Positions 9,614 to 19,710 of a stretch of DNA of 64,000 bases are shown piece by piece (within the stretch, counting starts at the first letter, position 1; each line of letters opens with the position of its first letter). The translations under genes and the position numbers were made by a program. Source of the DNA: Vibrio sp. YMD68 (GTDB lineage Bacteria; Pseudomonadota; Gammaproteobacteria; Enterobacterales; Vibrionaceae); the NCBI RefSeq assembly GCF_029958905.1, contig NZ_CP124614.1, positions 620,001 to 684,000 on the forward strand. The letters are read 5' to 3'. Under the pieces are notes generated by a model. It had not been told where the DNA came from. It saw only the letters and a list, made by a program, of their open reading frames with translations, and made no database searches.

Positions 9614-10009
9614 AGTTTTCTCCGTTGACCGTTTTAGTGTTTTTGGTCTGTAGTTGAATCTGAGAGTGATACTAGACGGCAAATATTTCACTAATATGAC
9701 AGTTTGAGGGCGTGCGAGACTTTTTGAGATGAAGCCGAGGTTTGATTTTTTTTGTGGCGCCAAAGTGATTTTAACGTGTTGATTTTAAAGTGGTTTAGTT
9801 AATGTTAAAACTCTGTGACTGGATGGTTTTTTTTTGACTTTTTTATTAATAGGTGGAAAAAATCGCTCAATTTTGCAATATAACAAAATACACATTCGGT
9901 AATATTGTTGAAAAAGTCCATTCATCAATGGTTTTTCCGAAATGTAGATGCATCATCGATGCGATTATGATTAGAATAGAGGGATATAACTCTTATGCTA
10001 GGTGATGCA
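9614..10009. promoter_or_regulatory. Divergent nptA/nhaR promoter region
   Basis: This is 396 bp without a gene, A+T-rich with long T-runs. It contains an imperfect hairpin at about 9909-9936 (GAAAAAGTCCATT against ATGGTTTTTC) and the inverted repeat GCATC-ATC-GATGC just upstream of nhaR. Promoters for both genes must lie here, but I cannot place -35/-10 elements with confidence. Confidence 0.4.
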
Positions 10010-10897
10010 ATGTACCATTTAAACTATAACCACCTTTATTACTTTTGGATGGTGTGCAAACAAGGATCAGTGACGAAAGCGGCAGACGCGCTTTTTTTGA
10101 CCCCGCAAACGGTGACCGGACAAATAAAAGCCCTTGAAGAGCGGATGGATGGCAAACTGACTAAGAGAAATGGTCGGAGTGTAGAGCCAACCGAGCTAGG
10201 ACAACTCGTCTTTAAATATGCCGATCGTATGTTTGGTTTGAGTTATGAGTTGCTTGATATTGTTAATTACAGTCAACGATCTAATATCTTATTTGATGTG
10301 GGGGTTGCTGATGCTTTGTCAAAGGACATCGTCAGTCGGATCTTATTGAGTGCTGTCCCGAATGATAACAGTATCCACCTGCGTTGTTTTGAATCAACAC
10401 ATGAATTACTGCTTGAGCAACTCTCTCAACATAAACTGGACATGATTCTCTCTGACTGTCCGGTCGATTCAGGTAAAAGCCCTGGCTTATACAGTAAAAA
10501 GCTTGGGGAATCAGGCATGAGTTTTTATAGCCATGGCGACCAGAACATTGTGCTTTCAAGGGATCTCGAAGAGATAAAGCTATTGATCCCAGGTAGTCGA
10601 ACCGCAATGGGACGTAAAGTTTTGCAATGGTTTGACAGACAGGGGGTCAATCCCAATATTTTAGGTGAGTTTGATGATTTGGCGTTAATGAAAGCCTTCT
10701 TTCGCCAGCATCAAGATGCGGTCATGCTTGCCCCAACCACATACCGGAACGAAGTGGATGAGAAAACGCACCTTAAAAAAATTGGTTCTATTGAGGATCT
10801 AAAAGAAGAGTATTACATTATTTTTGCAGAAAGAATGATTCAACACCCAGCGGTTAAAAGTATTTGTGATGAGGATTTTGGTGAGCTAATTAAGTAA
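10010..10897 (+). CDS. nhaR: NhaR, LysR-type regulator
   Basis: NhaR is a LysR-family activator that in E. coli responds to Na+ and controls nhaA and pgaABCD. The start [20 protein letters not shown] matches E. coli ([17 protein letters not shown]) and has AGGTGA upstream. An earlier ATG at 9995 is less likely. This gives 295 residues: an HTH in the first 60 ([20 protein letters not shown]), then the cofactor-binding domain with [21 protein letters not shown] and [14 protein letters not shown], all strongly conserved. nhaA is not nearby. It is divergent from nptA, itself a sodium-coupled transporter. Confidence 0.95.
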   Translation: MYHLNYNHLYYFWMVCKQGSVTKAADALFLTPQTVTGQIKALEERMDGKLTKRNGRSVEPTELGQLVFKYADRMFGLSYELLDIVNYSQRSNILFDVGVADALSKDIVSRILLSAVPNDNSIHLRCFESTHELLLEQLSQHKLDMILSDCPVDSGKSPGLYSKKLGESGMSFYSHGDQNIVLSRDLEEIKLLIPGSRTAMGRKVLQWFDRQGVNPNILGEFDDLALMKAFFRQHQDAVMLAPTTYRNEVDEKTHLKKIGSIEDLKEEYYIIFAERMIQHPAVKSICDEDFGELIK

Positions 10898-11041
10898 CCC
10901 TTTGTTATTTATGGTATTAACTTGTGGTTATGCACCGTTTAAACATAAGTTTGTCAGTTGTTGATTGCGTCATATCGTTATACTATTCGATACCCAGTGA
11001 TGAATTGACTATCACAGCTGTTTATAGAGTGAGAAATCCTA

Positions 11042-11347
11042 ATGAACTTAGAAGATATGGACCGAAATTCGGCGAAAGCGGTTGTTTTGCTCAAGGCCAT
11101 GGCTAATGCAAAGCGTCTACAGATTTTGTGCCTATTACATACCAATGAGCTATCGGTAGGGGAGTTAGGTTCTCAGTTGGAGTTAAGTCAATCTGCGCTA
11201 TCTCAGCATCTAGCTTGGCTGCGCCGTGATGGTTTAGTCAATACACGTAAAGAGGCACAAACGGTTTTCTACTCATTGAGTAGTGATGAAGTGAAGGCGA
11301 TGATCAAGCTGCTTTATAGTTTGTATTGTGAACCAGAAACCAGTTAA
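11042..11347 (+). CDS. hlyU: HlyU, ArsR-family virulence regulator
   Basis: HlyU is a small winged-helix activator that in V. cholerae and V. vulnificus raises haemolysin/RTX toxin expression by displacing H-NS. The 101 residues contain LSQSALSQHLAWLRRDGLVNTRKEAQTVFY, the near-identical recognition helix and wing of known HlyU (its core spans about residues 49-78). It lacks the metal-binding ELCVCD box of ArsR repressors. Two cysteines, Cys30 and Cys96, are at the positions described as redox-active in homologues. It is monocistronic, ends at a terminator shared with rpsT, and no toxin gene is in the window. Confidence 0.93.
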   Translation: MNLEDMDRNSAKAVVLLKAMANAKRLQILCLLHTNELSVGELGSQLELSQSALSQHLAWLRRDGLVNTRKEAQTVFYSLSSDEVKAMIKLLYSLYCEPETS

Positions 11348-11372
11348 GTTGAAATTGAGATAATTTAGACAT

Positions 11373-11400
11373 AAAAAAACCGGCAGAAGCCGGTTTTTTT
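11373..11400. terminator. Bidirectional terminator between hlyU and rpsT
   Basis: A perfect stem (AACCGGC / GCCGGTT) with an AGAA loop is flanked by an A-run on the left and a T-run on the right, so it can end both the rightward hlyU and leftward rpsT transcripts. Confidence 0.92.
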
Positions 11401-11422
11401 CTCACAGTTATCAAAGTTCTAA

Positions 11423-11683
11423 TTAAAGAGCTTTGATTGCAGCTGTGAAACGAGCCTTATGACGAGCAGCTTTATTCTTATGAATAAGGCCTTTAGTCGC
11501 CATACGGTCTAGAAGTGGTGTAACTTCTACTAGAGCAGCAGTTGCAGCTTCTTTATTGCCAGCTTCAATAGCTGCAATCGTTTTTTTCATGTAAGTGCGC
11601 ATCATAGAGCGACGGCTAGCGTTATGCTGACGACGTTTCTCAGCTTGGATAGCGCGCTTCTTAGCAGATTTACTGTTTGCCAA
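11423..11683 (-). CDS. rpsT: Ribosomal protein S20
   Basis: S20 is a primary 16S-binding protein of the small ribosomal subunit, 86 residues, very basic and helical. The start [18 protein letters not shown] and the central [10 protein letters not shown] are typical. It is transcribed away from murJ, the same neighbourhood as in E. coli (rpsT next to ribF-ileS), and ends at the bidirectional terminator shared with hlyU. In E. coli S20 represses its own translation; nothing in the sequence here tests that. Confidence 0.98.
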   Translation of the reverse strand: MANSKSAKKRAIQAEKRRQHNASRRSMMRTYMKKTIAAIEAGNKEAATAALVEVTPLLDRMATKGLIHKNKAARHKARFTAAIKAL

Positions 11684-11940
11684 GGTCTAACTCCCAAAAA
11701 CATAGTTCGGTGACAATTTAAGGGCGAGGAATATCCTCTATTTGCGCTTAATTGTCAAATGATTTGTGCAAAAACCAATCTAAGCCAAACAAGTTTGGTA
11801 TGAAAAGGTTATCGCGGTTAAGATGGCGGGGATTCTAACAGTATTTTTATACCATTGCTAATACTTATCTTCTCTTACACAGGCATTCTATGTTTGTTCT
11901 TGAATATAGTGACGCATTAGCCGTGGTGATTGAGGTTAAT

Positions 11941-13503
11941 TTGAGTAAACGTCTTCTAAAATCAGGCATGATTGTCAGCGCAATGACGTTGATTTCACGA
12001 GTATTAGGGTTAGTTCGAGATGTTGTTGTCGCTAATTTGATGGGCGCAGGAGCCAGCGCTGATGTTTTTTTCTTTGCAAACAAAATCCCCAATTTTTTGC
12101 GTCGATTATTTGCAGAAGGTGCTTTTTCTCAAGCATTTGTACCGGTATTGACGGAGTATCACGCTAAAGGTGATATGGATGAAACTCGACAGTTAATAGC
12201 AAAAGCCTCGGGTACCCTGGGCGTTATTGTGTCTGTTGTCACCATAGTGGGGGTTTTGGGTTCGGGAGTCATTACTGCGCTTTTTGGCGCAGGTTGGTTT
12301 TTGGATTGGTTAAATGGAGGGCCTTCTGCAGAAAAGTTTGAATTAGCGAGCTTTATGCTGAAAATTACGTTCCCATATTTGTGGTTTATCACCTTTGTGG
12401 CACTTTCCGGCGCCATCCTCAATACCTTAGGCAAGTTTGCGGTTTCTTCGTTTACACCGGTCTTTCTCAATGTGATGATCATCGGATCGGCTTATTTTAT
12501 TTCCCCTATGCTGAGCCAACCGGAGATTGGATTGGCTATCGGCGTCTTTTTAGGTGGATTGGTCCAATTTCTTTTTCAACTGCCTTTTCTAATCAAAGCG
12601 GGCGTACTGGTTAAACCGAAATGGGGCTGGAGAGATCCTGGGGTCGTAAAAATTCGTACCCTAATGATCCCGGCCTTATTTGGTGTATCGGTCAGTCAGA
12701 TTAATTTGCTGTTTGATACTTTTATTGCCAGTTTTCTAGCGACGGGCTCAATCAGCTGGCTCTATTATTCCGACCGTTTACTAGAGTTTCCACTTGGGCT
12801 ATTTGGTATCGCCATTGCGACGGTTATTTTACCTGCGTTATCAAGAAAGCACGTAGATGCGCAAAGTGAGGGCTTTGCCCATACGATGGATTGGGGAGTC
12901 CGCATGGTCACCCTGCTCGGTGTGCCCGCCATGTTAGGTTTAATGGTATTAGCTAAGCCTATGCTAATGGTGTTATTTATGCGTGGTGAATTTACTCCTC
13001 ATGACGTACATCAAGCGTCACTATCCTTGTTTGCCTATGCGTCTGGTTTGCTGAACTTTATGTTAATTAAGGTGCTGGCGCCCGGGTACTACTCTCGTCA
13101 AGATACTAAGACGCCAGTGAGATATGGCATCATCGCGATGGTAACCAATATGTTCTTCAACGCCATCTTCGCATGGTTTTATGGGTATGTTGGGCTCGCG
13201 ATGGCGACGGCGTTATCGGCTTTTGTCAATATGGTGCTGCTTTACCGAGGTCTGCATATCAATAATGTTTATAAAGTGACAAAGCACACCATGATCTTTT
13301 TAGCCAAGCTTGTCATTGCAGGTTCCGCGATGGTTGCGGTGTTATTGTGGCACCTAGACGATATGTCTCAGTGGTTAATGTGGGCGTTCAGTGAGCGAGT
13401 GACGATGTTAGTACTTGCTATTGGTATCGGGGCTTGTGTGTATATTTTTGCCTTGCTTGCTTTAGGTATCCGCTTAAAAGATGTAAAAGCAGCGACAGAG
13501 TGA
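11941..13503 (+). CDS. murJ: MurJ, lipid II flippase
   Basis: MurJ flips lipid II across the inner membrane for peptidoglycan synthesis. The start is the TTG at 11941 (then SKRLLKSGMIVSAMTLISR), where homologues begin, with GAGG 5 bases upstream. The longer frame from 11890 adds an atypical 17 residues. This gives 520 residues and about 14 transmembrane helices. The conserved cavity arginines are visible in SRVLGLVRD (about residues 19-27) and in the FLRRLFAEGAFSQAF segment. It is divergent from rpsT and followed by ribF. Confidence 0.95.
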   Translation: MSKRLLKSGMIVSAMTLISRVLGLVRDVVVANLMGAGASADVFFFANKIPNFLRRLFAEGAFSQAFVPVLTEYHAKGDMDETRQLIAKASGTLGVIVSVVTIVGVLGSGVITALFGAGWFLDWLNGGPSAEKFELASFMLKITFPYLWFITFVALSGAILNTLGKFAVSSFTPVFLNVMIIGSAYFISPMLSQPEIGLAIGVFLGGLVQFLFQLPFLIKAGVLVKPKWGWRDPGVVKIRTLMIPALFGVSVSQINLLFDTFIASFLATGSISWLYYSDRLLEFPLGLFGIAIATVILPALSRKHVDAQSEGFAHTMDWGVRMVTLLGVPAMLGLMVLAKPMLMVLFMRGEFTPHDVHQASLSLFAYASGLLNFMLIKVLAPGYYSRQDTKTPVRYGIIAMVTNMFFNAIFAWFYGYVGLAMATALSAFVNMVLLYRGLHINNVYKVTKHTMIFLAKLVIAGSAMVAVLLWHLDDMSQWLMWAFSERVTMLVLAIGIGACVYIFALLALGIRLKDVKAATE

Positions 13504-13521
13504 ACTTGATTAGTATATAAT
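13492..13521 (+). promoter_or_regulatory. Probable sigma-70 promoter for ribF
   Basis: A perfect TATAAT at 13516-13521 lies 18 bp after GCGACA (3' half of a -35) that overlaps the murJ stop. It is 50 bp upstream of the ribF start. It was placed by eye. Confidence 0.5.
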
Positions 13522-13571
13522 CCGTCGGTTTCACGCATAGTAATTGATAAATAGGTATTTAGTTCATCCCA

Positions 13572-14507
13572 ATGGAATTAATTCGTGGTATTCACAATAT
13601 TAAGCCTCAGCATAAAGGTTGTGTCTTAACGATAGGTAATTTTGATGGTGTTCATTTAGGACATCAGCAAGTCTTAGATCAAGTGACTCAAAAAGCCCAT
13701 GATCTCGAACTGCCTTCTGTTGTGATGACATTTGAACCACAGCCGATGGAACTGTTTAGTCAAGACAGGGCTCCCGCTCGTTTAACCCGCTTAAGGGATA
13801 AATATGTTCAGCTAAGTAAGCTCGACTTAGACAGGTTACTGTGCGTAAACTTTAATCGCTATTTTGCTTCATTATCGGCTGAGGCATTTATACGAGATTT
13901 ACTCGTTGATAAGCTTGGGGTGAAATACCTCGTTGTTGGTGATGATTTTTGCTTTGGCAAAGGGCGCACGGGCGACTTTTCAATGCTGAGAGAAGCGGGA
14001 CAGCTATTTGGTTTTGATGTTGTCAGCACTAACAGCTTTTGTTTACAGCATCAACGTGTAAGCAGCACTGGTATCCGTAACGCGCTAGCAGAAGATGCGT
14101 TGGATACGGCCAGTGAAATGTTAGGACGTGAGTACAGCATCAGTGGCCGGGTATCACACGGAAGAAAGCTTGGACGGACGATAGGTTTCCCAACAGCAAA
14201 TATTCCACTTAAACGATGTGTATCGCCCGTATCAGGTGTTTATGTCGTGCAGGCATTAGGCCTAGGGCAACAAAGAATTGGTGGTGTGGCGAATATAGGT
14301 CAACGGCCTACCGTGAATGGAATTCGTCAACAGCTAGAAGTGCACTTATTTGACTTTGATGGCAATTTGTACGGTCAACAGTTGGAAGTGTTACTGTTAC
14401 ACAAACTCAGAAATGAGCACAAGTTTGAGTCGTTCGAAGCGCTTAAACAACAAATAGAATTGGATGCTGAAGCCGCAAGGGTGTGGTTGCTTCAGCTTAA
14501 GCGTTGA
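13572..14507 (+). CDS. ribF: RibF, bifunctional riboflavin kinase/FAD synthetase
   Basis: RibF phosphorylates riboflavin to FMN and adenylates FMN to FAD. The 311 residues carry an N-terminal nucleotidyltransferase domain with GNFDGVHLGHQQ (about residues 18-29) and RLRDKY, and a C-terminal riboflavin kinase domain with GRTIGFPTANI near residue 200. It is the first gene of the conserved ribF-ileS-lspA-fkpB-ispH series, 63 bp before ileS, and is likely driven by the TATAAT promoter just upstream. Cytoplasmic. Confidence 0.97.
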   Translation: MELIRGIHNIKPQHKGCVLTIGNFDGVHLGHQQVLDQVTQKAHDLELPSVVMTFEPQPMELFSQDRAPARLTRLRDKYVQLSKLDLDRLLCVNFNRYFASLSAEAFIRDLLVDKLGVKYLVVGDDFCFGKGRTGDFSMLREAGQLFGFDVVSTNSFCLQHQRVSSTGIRNALAEDALDTASEMLGREYSISGRVSHGRKLGRTIGFPTANIPLKRCVSPVSGVYVVQALGLGQQRIGGVANIGQRPTVNGIRQQLEVHLFDFDGNLYGQQLEVLLLHKLRNEHKFESFEALKQQIELDAEAARVWLLQLKR

Positions 14508-14570
14508 TCGGTTTATTCCACCGATTAACATAATGTCTAACTTCGCCCAATAGAACGGAATTAAGAATCG

Positions 14571-17429
14571 ATGAGTGATTACAAAAATACCCTGAACTTA
14601 CCAGAAACAGGGTTTCCAATGCGCGGTAATTTAGCAAACCGCGAGCCAGAAATGCTTAAGCGTTGGTATAAAGAAGATCTTTACGGTGAAATTCGTAAAG
14701 CCAAGAAAGGCAAAAAGTCGTTCATACTGCATGACGGCCCTCCGTACGCTAACGGTGATATTCATATTGGTCATGCATTAAATAAGATTCTTAAAGACAT
14801 TATTGTTAAATCAAAGACATTATCTGGCTTTGATGCGCCTTATATTCCTGGTTGGGACTGTCACGGTCTACCGATCGAATTAATGGTTGAAAAGAAGAAA
14901 GGCAAACCAGGGCAAAAGATTTCTGCGGCCGATTTCCGCGAAGAGTGTCGTAAATACGCGGCTCAGCAAGTGGAAGGCCAAAAAGAGAGCTTCAAACGTT
15001 TGGGCATCATGGGCGAGTGGGAAAAACCTTATCGCACTATGGACTTTGGTACAGAAGCAAACATCATTCGTGCGCTTGGAAAAATTGCCGACAATGGTCA
15101 CCTATTGAAAGGGTTCAAACCTGTTCACTGGTGTACGGATTGTGGCAGTGCCCTTGCTGAAGCCGAAGTGGAATACAAAGATAAAGTATCACCGTCTATT
15201 GACGTGAAATTTGCAGCGGCAGATGAAGCGGCTTTAATTGAAAAGTTTACACTGGCTAACGATCACGTTGGTCAAGGTGATATCTCAGTCGTTATCTGGA
15301 CAACAACACCTTGGACATTGCCTGCGAACCGCGCAGTGTGTCTGCGAGACGATCTAGAATACGTTCTGATTCAAGTGGAAGCGAAAGGTGAGCAGCAAGA
15401 GCAACGTCTCATTGTGGCTTCTGAACTGGCGAAAGACGTCATGGATCGCGCGGGTATCGAGCATTACCATAACCTAGGTTTTGCGACAGGTGCAGAGCTT
15501 GAACTTATGCAGTTCAACCACCCGTTCTATGATTTTAGTGTCCCAGCCGTGCTTGGTGATCACGTAACCACTGATGCCGGTACAGGCGTAGTCCACACCG
15601 CTCCAGGTCACGGCCAAGAAGATTTCGTGGTCGGTAAACAATACGATCTAGAAGTCGCTAACCCGGTTGGCTCTAACGGTGTTTACTTGCCAGATACAGA
15701 GCTATTTGCAGGTCAGCATGTCTTTAAAGCGAACGACTCAGTCCTTGAAGTATTGAAAGAAAAAGGCGCGCTTTTACATCATCACGCGTACGAACACAGC
15801 TACCCACATTGCTGGAGACACAAAACACCAATCATCTTCCGCGCAACGCCGCAGTGGTTCATCTCAATGGATCAAGCTGGCCTACGTGCAAAAGCACTAG
15901 AGTCAATCAAAAGTGTTGAGTGGATGCCTGAGTGGGGTCAAAGCCGCATCGAGGGCATGATTGAAGGTCGCCCAGAATGGTGTGTTTCTCGTCAACGTAC
16001 TTGGGGTGTGCCAATTGCACTGTTCGTTCATAAAGAAACAGCAGAACTTCACCCTGACAGCCCTGCGCTTATCGAAAAAGTAGCGAAATTGGTAGAAGAG
16101 AAAGGCATTCAAGCGTGGTGGGATGTTGATGCCGCTGAACTGATGGGCGATGCTGATGCTGAAAAGTACGAGAAAGTACTGGATACGTTAGACGTATGGT
16201 TCGATTCTGGTGTGACGCACTACTCGGTGGTGGATGCTCGTGAAGAGTACTCTTTCCCGAATGAAGAGAGAGGTAATAGTGCTGATCTTTACCTAGAAGG
16301 TTCCGATCAACACCGTGGTTGGTTCCAATCTTCATTGATTTCATCTATCGCGATGAAAGATGAAGCACCCTACAAACAAGTGCTTACTCACGGCTTTGTT
16401 GTTGATGGTAACGGCCGTAAGATGTCGAAATCTATTGGTAACGTGGTTGCGCCAAAAGACGTCACCAACAAGCTAGGTGCTGATATCCTTCGTTTGTGGG
16501 TTGCATCTACTGACTACACGGGTGAAGTGGCCGTTTCTGATGAGATTCTAAAACGTTCAGCTGATGCTTACCGTCGTATCCGTAACACCGCGCGTTTCTT
16601 CCTGGCGAACCTCAATGGTTTCAACCCAGAAACAGATTTAGTGCCACTTGAAGAGATGGTTGCATTGGATCGTTGGGCGGTAGGACGTGCGTTTGCTGCA
16701 CAAGAAGAAATTGTAAAAGCGTACGATGAATATAACACGCATGCAGTAACTCAACGTCTGATGCAGTTCTGTTCAATCGAAATGGGTTCTTTCTATCTTG
16801 ATGTGATTAAAGATCGCCAATACACAGCAAAATTGGGCGGTCACGCTCAACGTAGCTGTCAATCAGCTCTTTACTACATCGTTGAAGCCTTAGTTCGTTG
16901 GATGGCACCGATTATGTCTTTCACTGCCGATGAAATCTGGAATGAAATGCCAGGTGCTCGCGATAAATTCGTATTCACAGGTGAATGGTATCAAGGTCTA
17001 CGTGATCTTTCTGAAGGTGAAGAACTGAACAACGAATTCTGGACTGAAATCCAAGCGGTTCGTGGTGCGGTGAACAAGTTACTAGAAGAAGCTCGTAAAG
17101 AGAAAACCATTGGTGGTTCACTGCAAGCTGAAGTCACGCTTTACGCTGACGAAGCATTAGCGGCGAAAATGAACAGACTAGAAGATGAGCTTCGTTTTGT
17201 TCTGCTAACGTCTAAAGTCGAAGTGAAACCACTGACAGATAAAACGGATACTGCTCATAGCACCGAAGTCGAAGGTCTCTTTGTAGAAGTGGCAGCGACA
17301 GAATCTGAGAAGTGTGATCGCTGCTGGCACCACACCCCAGATGTGGGCACGATTGAAGGCCATGAGAAAGTGTGTGGCCGCTGCGTGTCAAACGTTGAAG
17401 GTGACGGTGAAGTGCGTAAATTTGCCTAA
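14571..17429 (+). CDS. ileS: Isoleucyl-tRNA synthetase
   Basis: This class I aminoacyl-tRNA synthetase charges tRNA-Ile; the rRNA operon in this window carries one such tRNA. The 952 residues show the HIGH motif ([16 protein letters not shown], near residue 63), the CP1 editing domain with [13 protein letters not shown], the KMSKS loop ([11 protein letters not shown], near residue 620), and a C-terminal zinc ribbon (CDRCW...CGRC). This is the bacterial mupirocin-sensitive type by length and zinc finger. An intrinsic terminator lies between it and lspA. Confidence 0.98.
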   Translation: MSDYKNTLNLPETGFPMRGNLANREPEMLKRWYKEDLYGEIRKAKKGKKSFILHDGPPYANGDIHIGHALNKILKDIIVKSKTLSGFDAPYIPGWDCHGLPIELMVEKKKGKPGQKISAADFREECRKYAAQQVEGQKESFKRLGIMGEWEKPYRTMDFGTEANIIRALGKIADNGHLLKGFKPVHWCTDCGSALAEAEVEYKDKVSPSIDVKFAAADEAALIEKFTLANDHVGQGDISVVIWTTTPWTLPANRAVCLRDDLEYVLIQVEAKGEQQEQRLIVASELAKDVMDRAGIEHYHNLGFATGAELELMQFNHPFYDFSVPAVLGDHVTTDAGTGVVHTAPGHGQEDFVVGKQYDLEVANPVGSNGVYLPDTELFAGQHVFKANDSVLEVLKEKGALLHHHAYEHSYPHCWRHKTPIIFRATPQWFISMDQAGLRAKALESIKSVEWMPEWGQSRIEGMIEGRPEWCVSRQRTWGVPIALFVHKETAELHPDSPALIEKVAKLVEEKGIQAWWDVDAAELMGDADAEKYEKVLDTLDVWFDSGVTHYSVVDAREEYSFPNEERGNSADLYLEGSDQHRGWFQSSLISSIAMKDEAPYKQVLTHGFVVDGNGRKMSKSIGNVVAPKDVTNKLGADILRLWVASTDYTGEVAVSDEILKRSADAYRRIRNTARFFLANLNGFNPETDLVPLEEMVALDRWAVGRAFAAQEEIVKAYDEYNTHAVTQRLMQFCSIEMGSFYLDVIKDRQYTAKLGGHAQRSCQSALYYIVEALVRWMAPIMSFTADEIWNEMPGARDKFVFTGEWYQGLRDLSEGEELNNEFWTEIQAVRGAVNKLLEEARKEKTIGGSLQAEVTLYADEALAAKMNRLEDELRFVLLTSKVEVKPLTDKTDTAHSTEVEGLFVEVAATESEKCDRCWHHTPDVGTIEGHEKVCGRCVSNVEGDGEVRKFA

Positions 17430-17473
17430 CTCCAACTCTTTTTGAGTATGAGTGAACTTTTTAGTAATAATAT

Positions 17474-17502
17474 AGCCCCAGTATAAACTGGGGTTATTTT
17501 TT
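17474..17502 (+). terminator. Terminator hairpin just before lspA
   Basis: AGCCCCAGT pairs with ACTGGGGTT around a 4-base loop and is followed by ATTTTTT. The tail runs into the AGGAAG Shine-Dalgarno of lspA, whose ATG is at 17512. It would end ileS transcripts unless read through. Confidence 0.8.
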
Positions 17503-17511
17503 AGGAAGATT

Positions 17512-18024
17512 ATGAACGAACAAGCAATCACACTAAAACATTCAGGCGTTCGTTGGCTATGGCTTGCGGTGGTCATTTTTTTTGCTGATATAGGCATAAA
17601 ATTCGTTGTTCTTGAGCATATGGGATATGGCTGGGCAAACCGAATCGAGGTCTTGCCATTCTTTAATCTATTGCATGTACACAATTACGGAGCAGCATTT
17701 AGCTTTCTCGCTGATCAGCCTGGTTGGCAGCGTTGGTTTTTTTCTACCATCGCCTTTATTGTTACAGGCATGCTCACTTACTGGATGAGTAAGTTACCCG
17801 TAACCGAGAAGTGGAACAATATCGCCTATGCCATGATCATTGGTGGTGCTGTTGGTAATGTATTTGATCGTATTGTTCATGGTTTTGTTGTCGATTACCT
17901 GGATTTCTATTGGGGAAACTACCATTGGCCAGCGTTCAATCTCGCTGATGCCGCGATTTGTATCGGTGCTGCTATGATCATATTGGATGGTTTTCGTAAA
18001 AAAAATCAGACAAAAAAAGCGTGA
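17512..18024 (+). CDS. lspA: LspA, prolipoprotein signal peptidase II
   Basis: LspA is the inner-membrane aspartyl protease that cleaves diacylglyceryl-modified prolipoproteins before the lipobox Cys, acting after Lgt. The 170 residues have four hydrophobic helices. The catalytic aspartates are Asp128 in VVDYLDF and Asp146 in FNLADA, and the conserved NYGAAFS is near residue 58. AGGAAG lies directly before the ATG. A terminator precedes it and another follows, so it may be expressed largely by readthrough or from its own promoter. Confidence 0.97.
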   Translation: MNEQAITLKHSGVRWLWLAVVIFFADIGIKFVVLEHMGYGWANRIEVLPFFNLLHVHNYGAAFSFLADQPGWQRWFFSTIAFIVTGMLTYWMSKLPVTEKWNNIAYAMIIGGAVGNVFDRIVHGFVVDYLDFYWGNYHWPAFNLADAAICIGAAMIILDGFRKKNQTKKA

Positions 18025-18073
18025 TTAAGGCCATTTAAAATTCGCCCAGCCCTTCAAAATTGAAATAACCCTA

Positions 18074-18104
18074 AGCGCTGTCTGTTGTTCAGATGGCGCT
18101 TTTT
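18074..18104 (+). terminator. Terminator between lspA and fkpB
   Basis: AGCGCTGTCTG pairs with CAGATGGCGCT (two G-U pairs) around a 5-base loop and is followed by TTTT. Confidence 0.7.
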
Positions 18105-18121
18105 GTTTACCCTGCACCTCT

Positions 18122-18147
18122 ATCACACAACAAGATCACACAACAAG
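18122..18147. repeat. Perfect 13-bp tandem duplication upstream of fkpB
   Basis: ATCACACAACAAG occurs twice head to tail, ending 13 bp before the fkpB start codon. It is part of the fkpB leader. Confidence 0.7.
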
Positions 18148-18160
18148 GAAGAGAAGAAAC

Positions 18161-18592
18161 GTGGCGACCATAAAAAAAGACTCAGCAGTAACGCTTCATT
18201 TCACCATTAAACTGCAAGATGGCTCCGTTGCCGATAGTACTCAGAACATGGGGAAACCTGCAAAATTGATCATCGGTGATGGCAGCCTAAGTGATAACTT
18301 TGAGCAATGCTTAATGGGCTTGTCTGCGGGCGAGCAAAAGGCCATTGAGCTTAAAGCACTAGACGCATTCGGCATGCCAAATCCAGACAATATTCATTAC
18401 ATGGACAGAGCAAAGTTTGTTGGCGATTCGGAAGTCGAAGTGGGAACGGTTATGGCATTCTCTGGCCCGGATGGCGCTGAGATCCCCGGAATTATCACGG
18501 ATATCGCGGGCGACTCTGTCACGGTTGATTTTAATCACCCCCTTGCCGGGCAAGATGTGACCTTCGAAGTGGACATTTTGTCTGTTGAATAA
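18161..18592 (+). CDS. fkpB: FkpB, FKBP-type peptidyl-prolyl isomerase
   Basis: This is a cytoplasmic SlyD/SlpA-like FKBP of 143 residues. The start is the GTG at 18161 with AGAAG upstream. Fold markers are VTLHFTIKLQDGSVADST at the N terminus and the inserted-flap region, ending with NHPLAGQDVTFEVDI, which is typical of the family. It follows lspA and precedes ispH by 36 bp, as in E. coli. It lacks the His-rich metal tail of SlyD. Confidence 0.94.
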   Translation: MATIKKDSAVTLHFTIKLQDGSVADSTQNMGKPAKLIIGDGSLSDNFEQCLMGLSAGEQKAIELKALDAFGMPNPDNIHYMDRAKFVGDSEVEVGTVMAFSGPDGAEIPGIITDIAGDSVTVDFNHPLAGQDVTFEVDILSVE

Positions 18593-18628
18593 GTTATCGT
18601 AAAATATCGAACATTGAGATGAACTCGC

Positions 18629-19591
18629 ATGAGTAAAGACATGAAAATTCTTTTAGCTAACCCACGTGGCTTTTGTGCCGGTGTAGACCGTGCCATTAGC
18701 ATTGTGGAACGCGCACTTGAAATCTATGAAGCGCCAATATACGTGCGTCATGAAGTGGTGCATAACCGCTTTGTGGTCGAAGGGCTAAAGCAGCGCGGTG
18801 CGGTGTTTGTGGAAGAACTGGATGAAGTGCCAGATGGCCAGATTGTCATTTTTTCGGCCCATGGTGTATCTCAGGCGGTTCGCCAAGAAGCTAAAGTACG
18901 TGAATTAACCGTCTTTGATGCGACTTGCCCATTGGTGACAAAAGTCCATATGGAAGTCGCAAGAGCCAGCCGTAAGCATATGGAAGTGGTACTGATTGGC
19001 CATGCTGGGCACCCTGAAGTGGAAGGCACGATGGGGCAATACGCCAGCAATCAGGGCGGTATGTATTTGGTTGAAGTACCGAGCGATGTTGAAGCGTTAA
19101 AAGCGAAGGTAAAAGACACCTCACATCTTCACTATGTCAGTCAAACGACGCTGTCGGTCGATGAAACCGCTGATGTGATTGATGAGCTGCGTCGTGTATT
19201 CCCTGATATTCAAGGGCCTCGCAAAGATGATATTTGCTACGCGACCCAGAATCGTCAAGATGCGGTTCGTGAACTCGCTAATGATGTTGATGTGATGGTC
19301 GTCGTTGGTTCAAAGAATTCCTCCAATTCAACACGTCTTAAAGAATTAGCTGAAAAACTAGGTACACCGGGTTACCTGACAGATTGTCCAGAAGACATTA
19401 AGCCAGAATGGTTTAGTGGAAAAGTAAAAGTGGGCGTGACCGCTGGCGCATCAGCACCAGAAGAGCTGGTTGATCAAATATTGGATCGTATTAAAGAGCT
19501 GGGAGCAAGCTCGGTAGAAAACGTACTAGGAAGAGAAGAGAATATGTTCTTTGAAGTTCCTAAAGAATTACAGATTAAGCAGATAGACTAG
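18629..19591 (+). CDS. ispH: IspH, HMBPP reductase
   Basis: IspH reduces HMBPP to IPP and DMAPP, the last step of the MEP isoprenoid pathway, using a [4Fe-4S] cluster. The 320 residues carry the three cluster cysteines in [24 protein letters not shown] and [12 protein letters not shown]. The ATG at 18629 ([12 protein letters not shown]) is annotated; the internal ATG at 18641 matches the E. coli start (MQILLANP) and is a real alternative. It is the last gene of the ribF-to-ispH series and ends at a strong terminator. Confidence 0.96.
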   Translation: MSKDMKILLANPRGFCAGVDRAISIVERALEIYEAPIYVRHEVVHNRFVVEGLKQRGAVFVEELDEVPDGQIVIFSAHGVSQAVRQEAKVRELTVFDATCPLVTKVHMEVARASRKHMEVVLIGHAGHPEVEGTMGQYASNQGGMYLVEVPSDVEALKAKVKDTSHLHYVSQTTLSVDETADVIDELRRVFPDIQGPRKDDICYATQNRQDAVRELANDVDVMVVVGSKNSSNSTRLKELAEKLGTPGYLTDCPEDIKPEWFSGKVKVGVTAGASAPEELVDQILDRIKELGASSVENVLGREENMFFEVPKELQIKQID

Positions 19592-19632
19592 TTTTCCGTA
19601 GGTTTATTTACTGTAAGTTTATGTTGAGAGAT

Positions 19633-19670
19633 AAAAAATGGAGCGCTGAGGTAGCGCTCCATTTTTATTT
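19633..19670. terminator. Bidirectional terminator between ispH and cstA
   Basis: A 14-bp stem (AAAAATGGAGCGCT / AGCGCTCCATTTTT) has a GAGGT loop. The A- and T-flanks suit both convergent transcripts. Confidence 0.92.
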
Positions 19671-19710
19671 TTTGTTTTTGTACCAATTGATACAAAGTGT
19701 TATCGACGCA

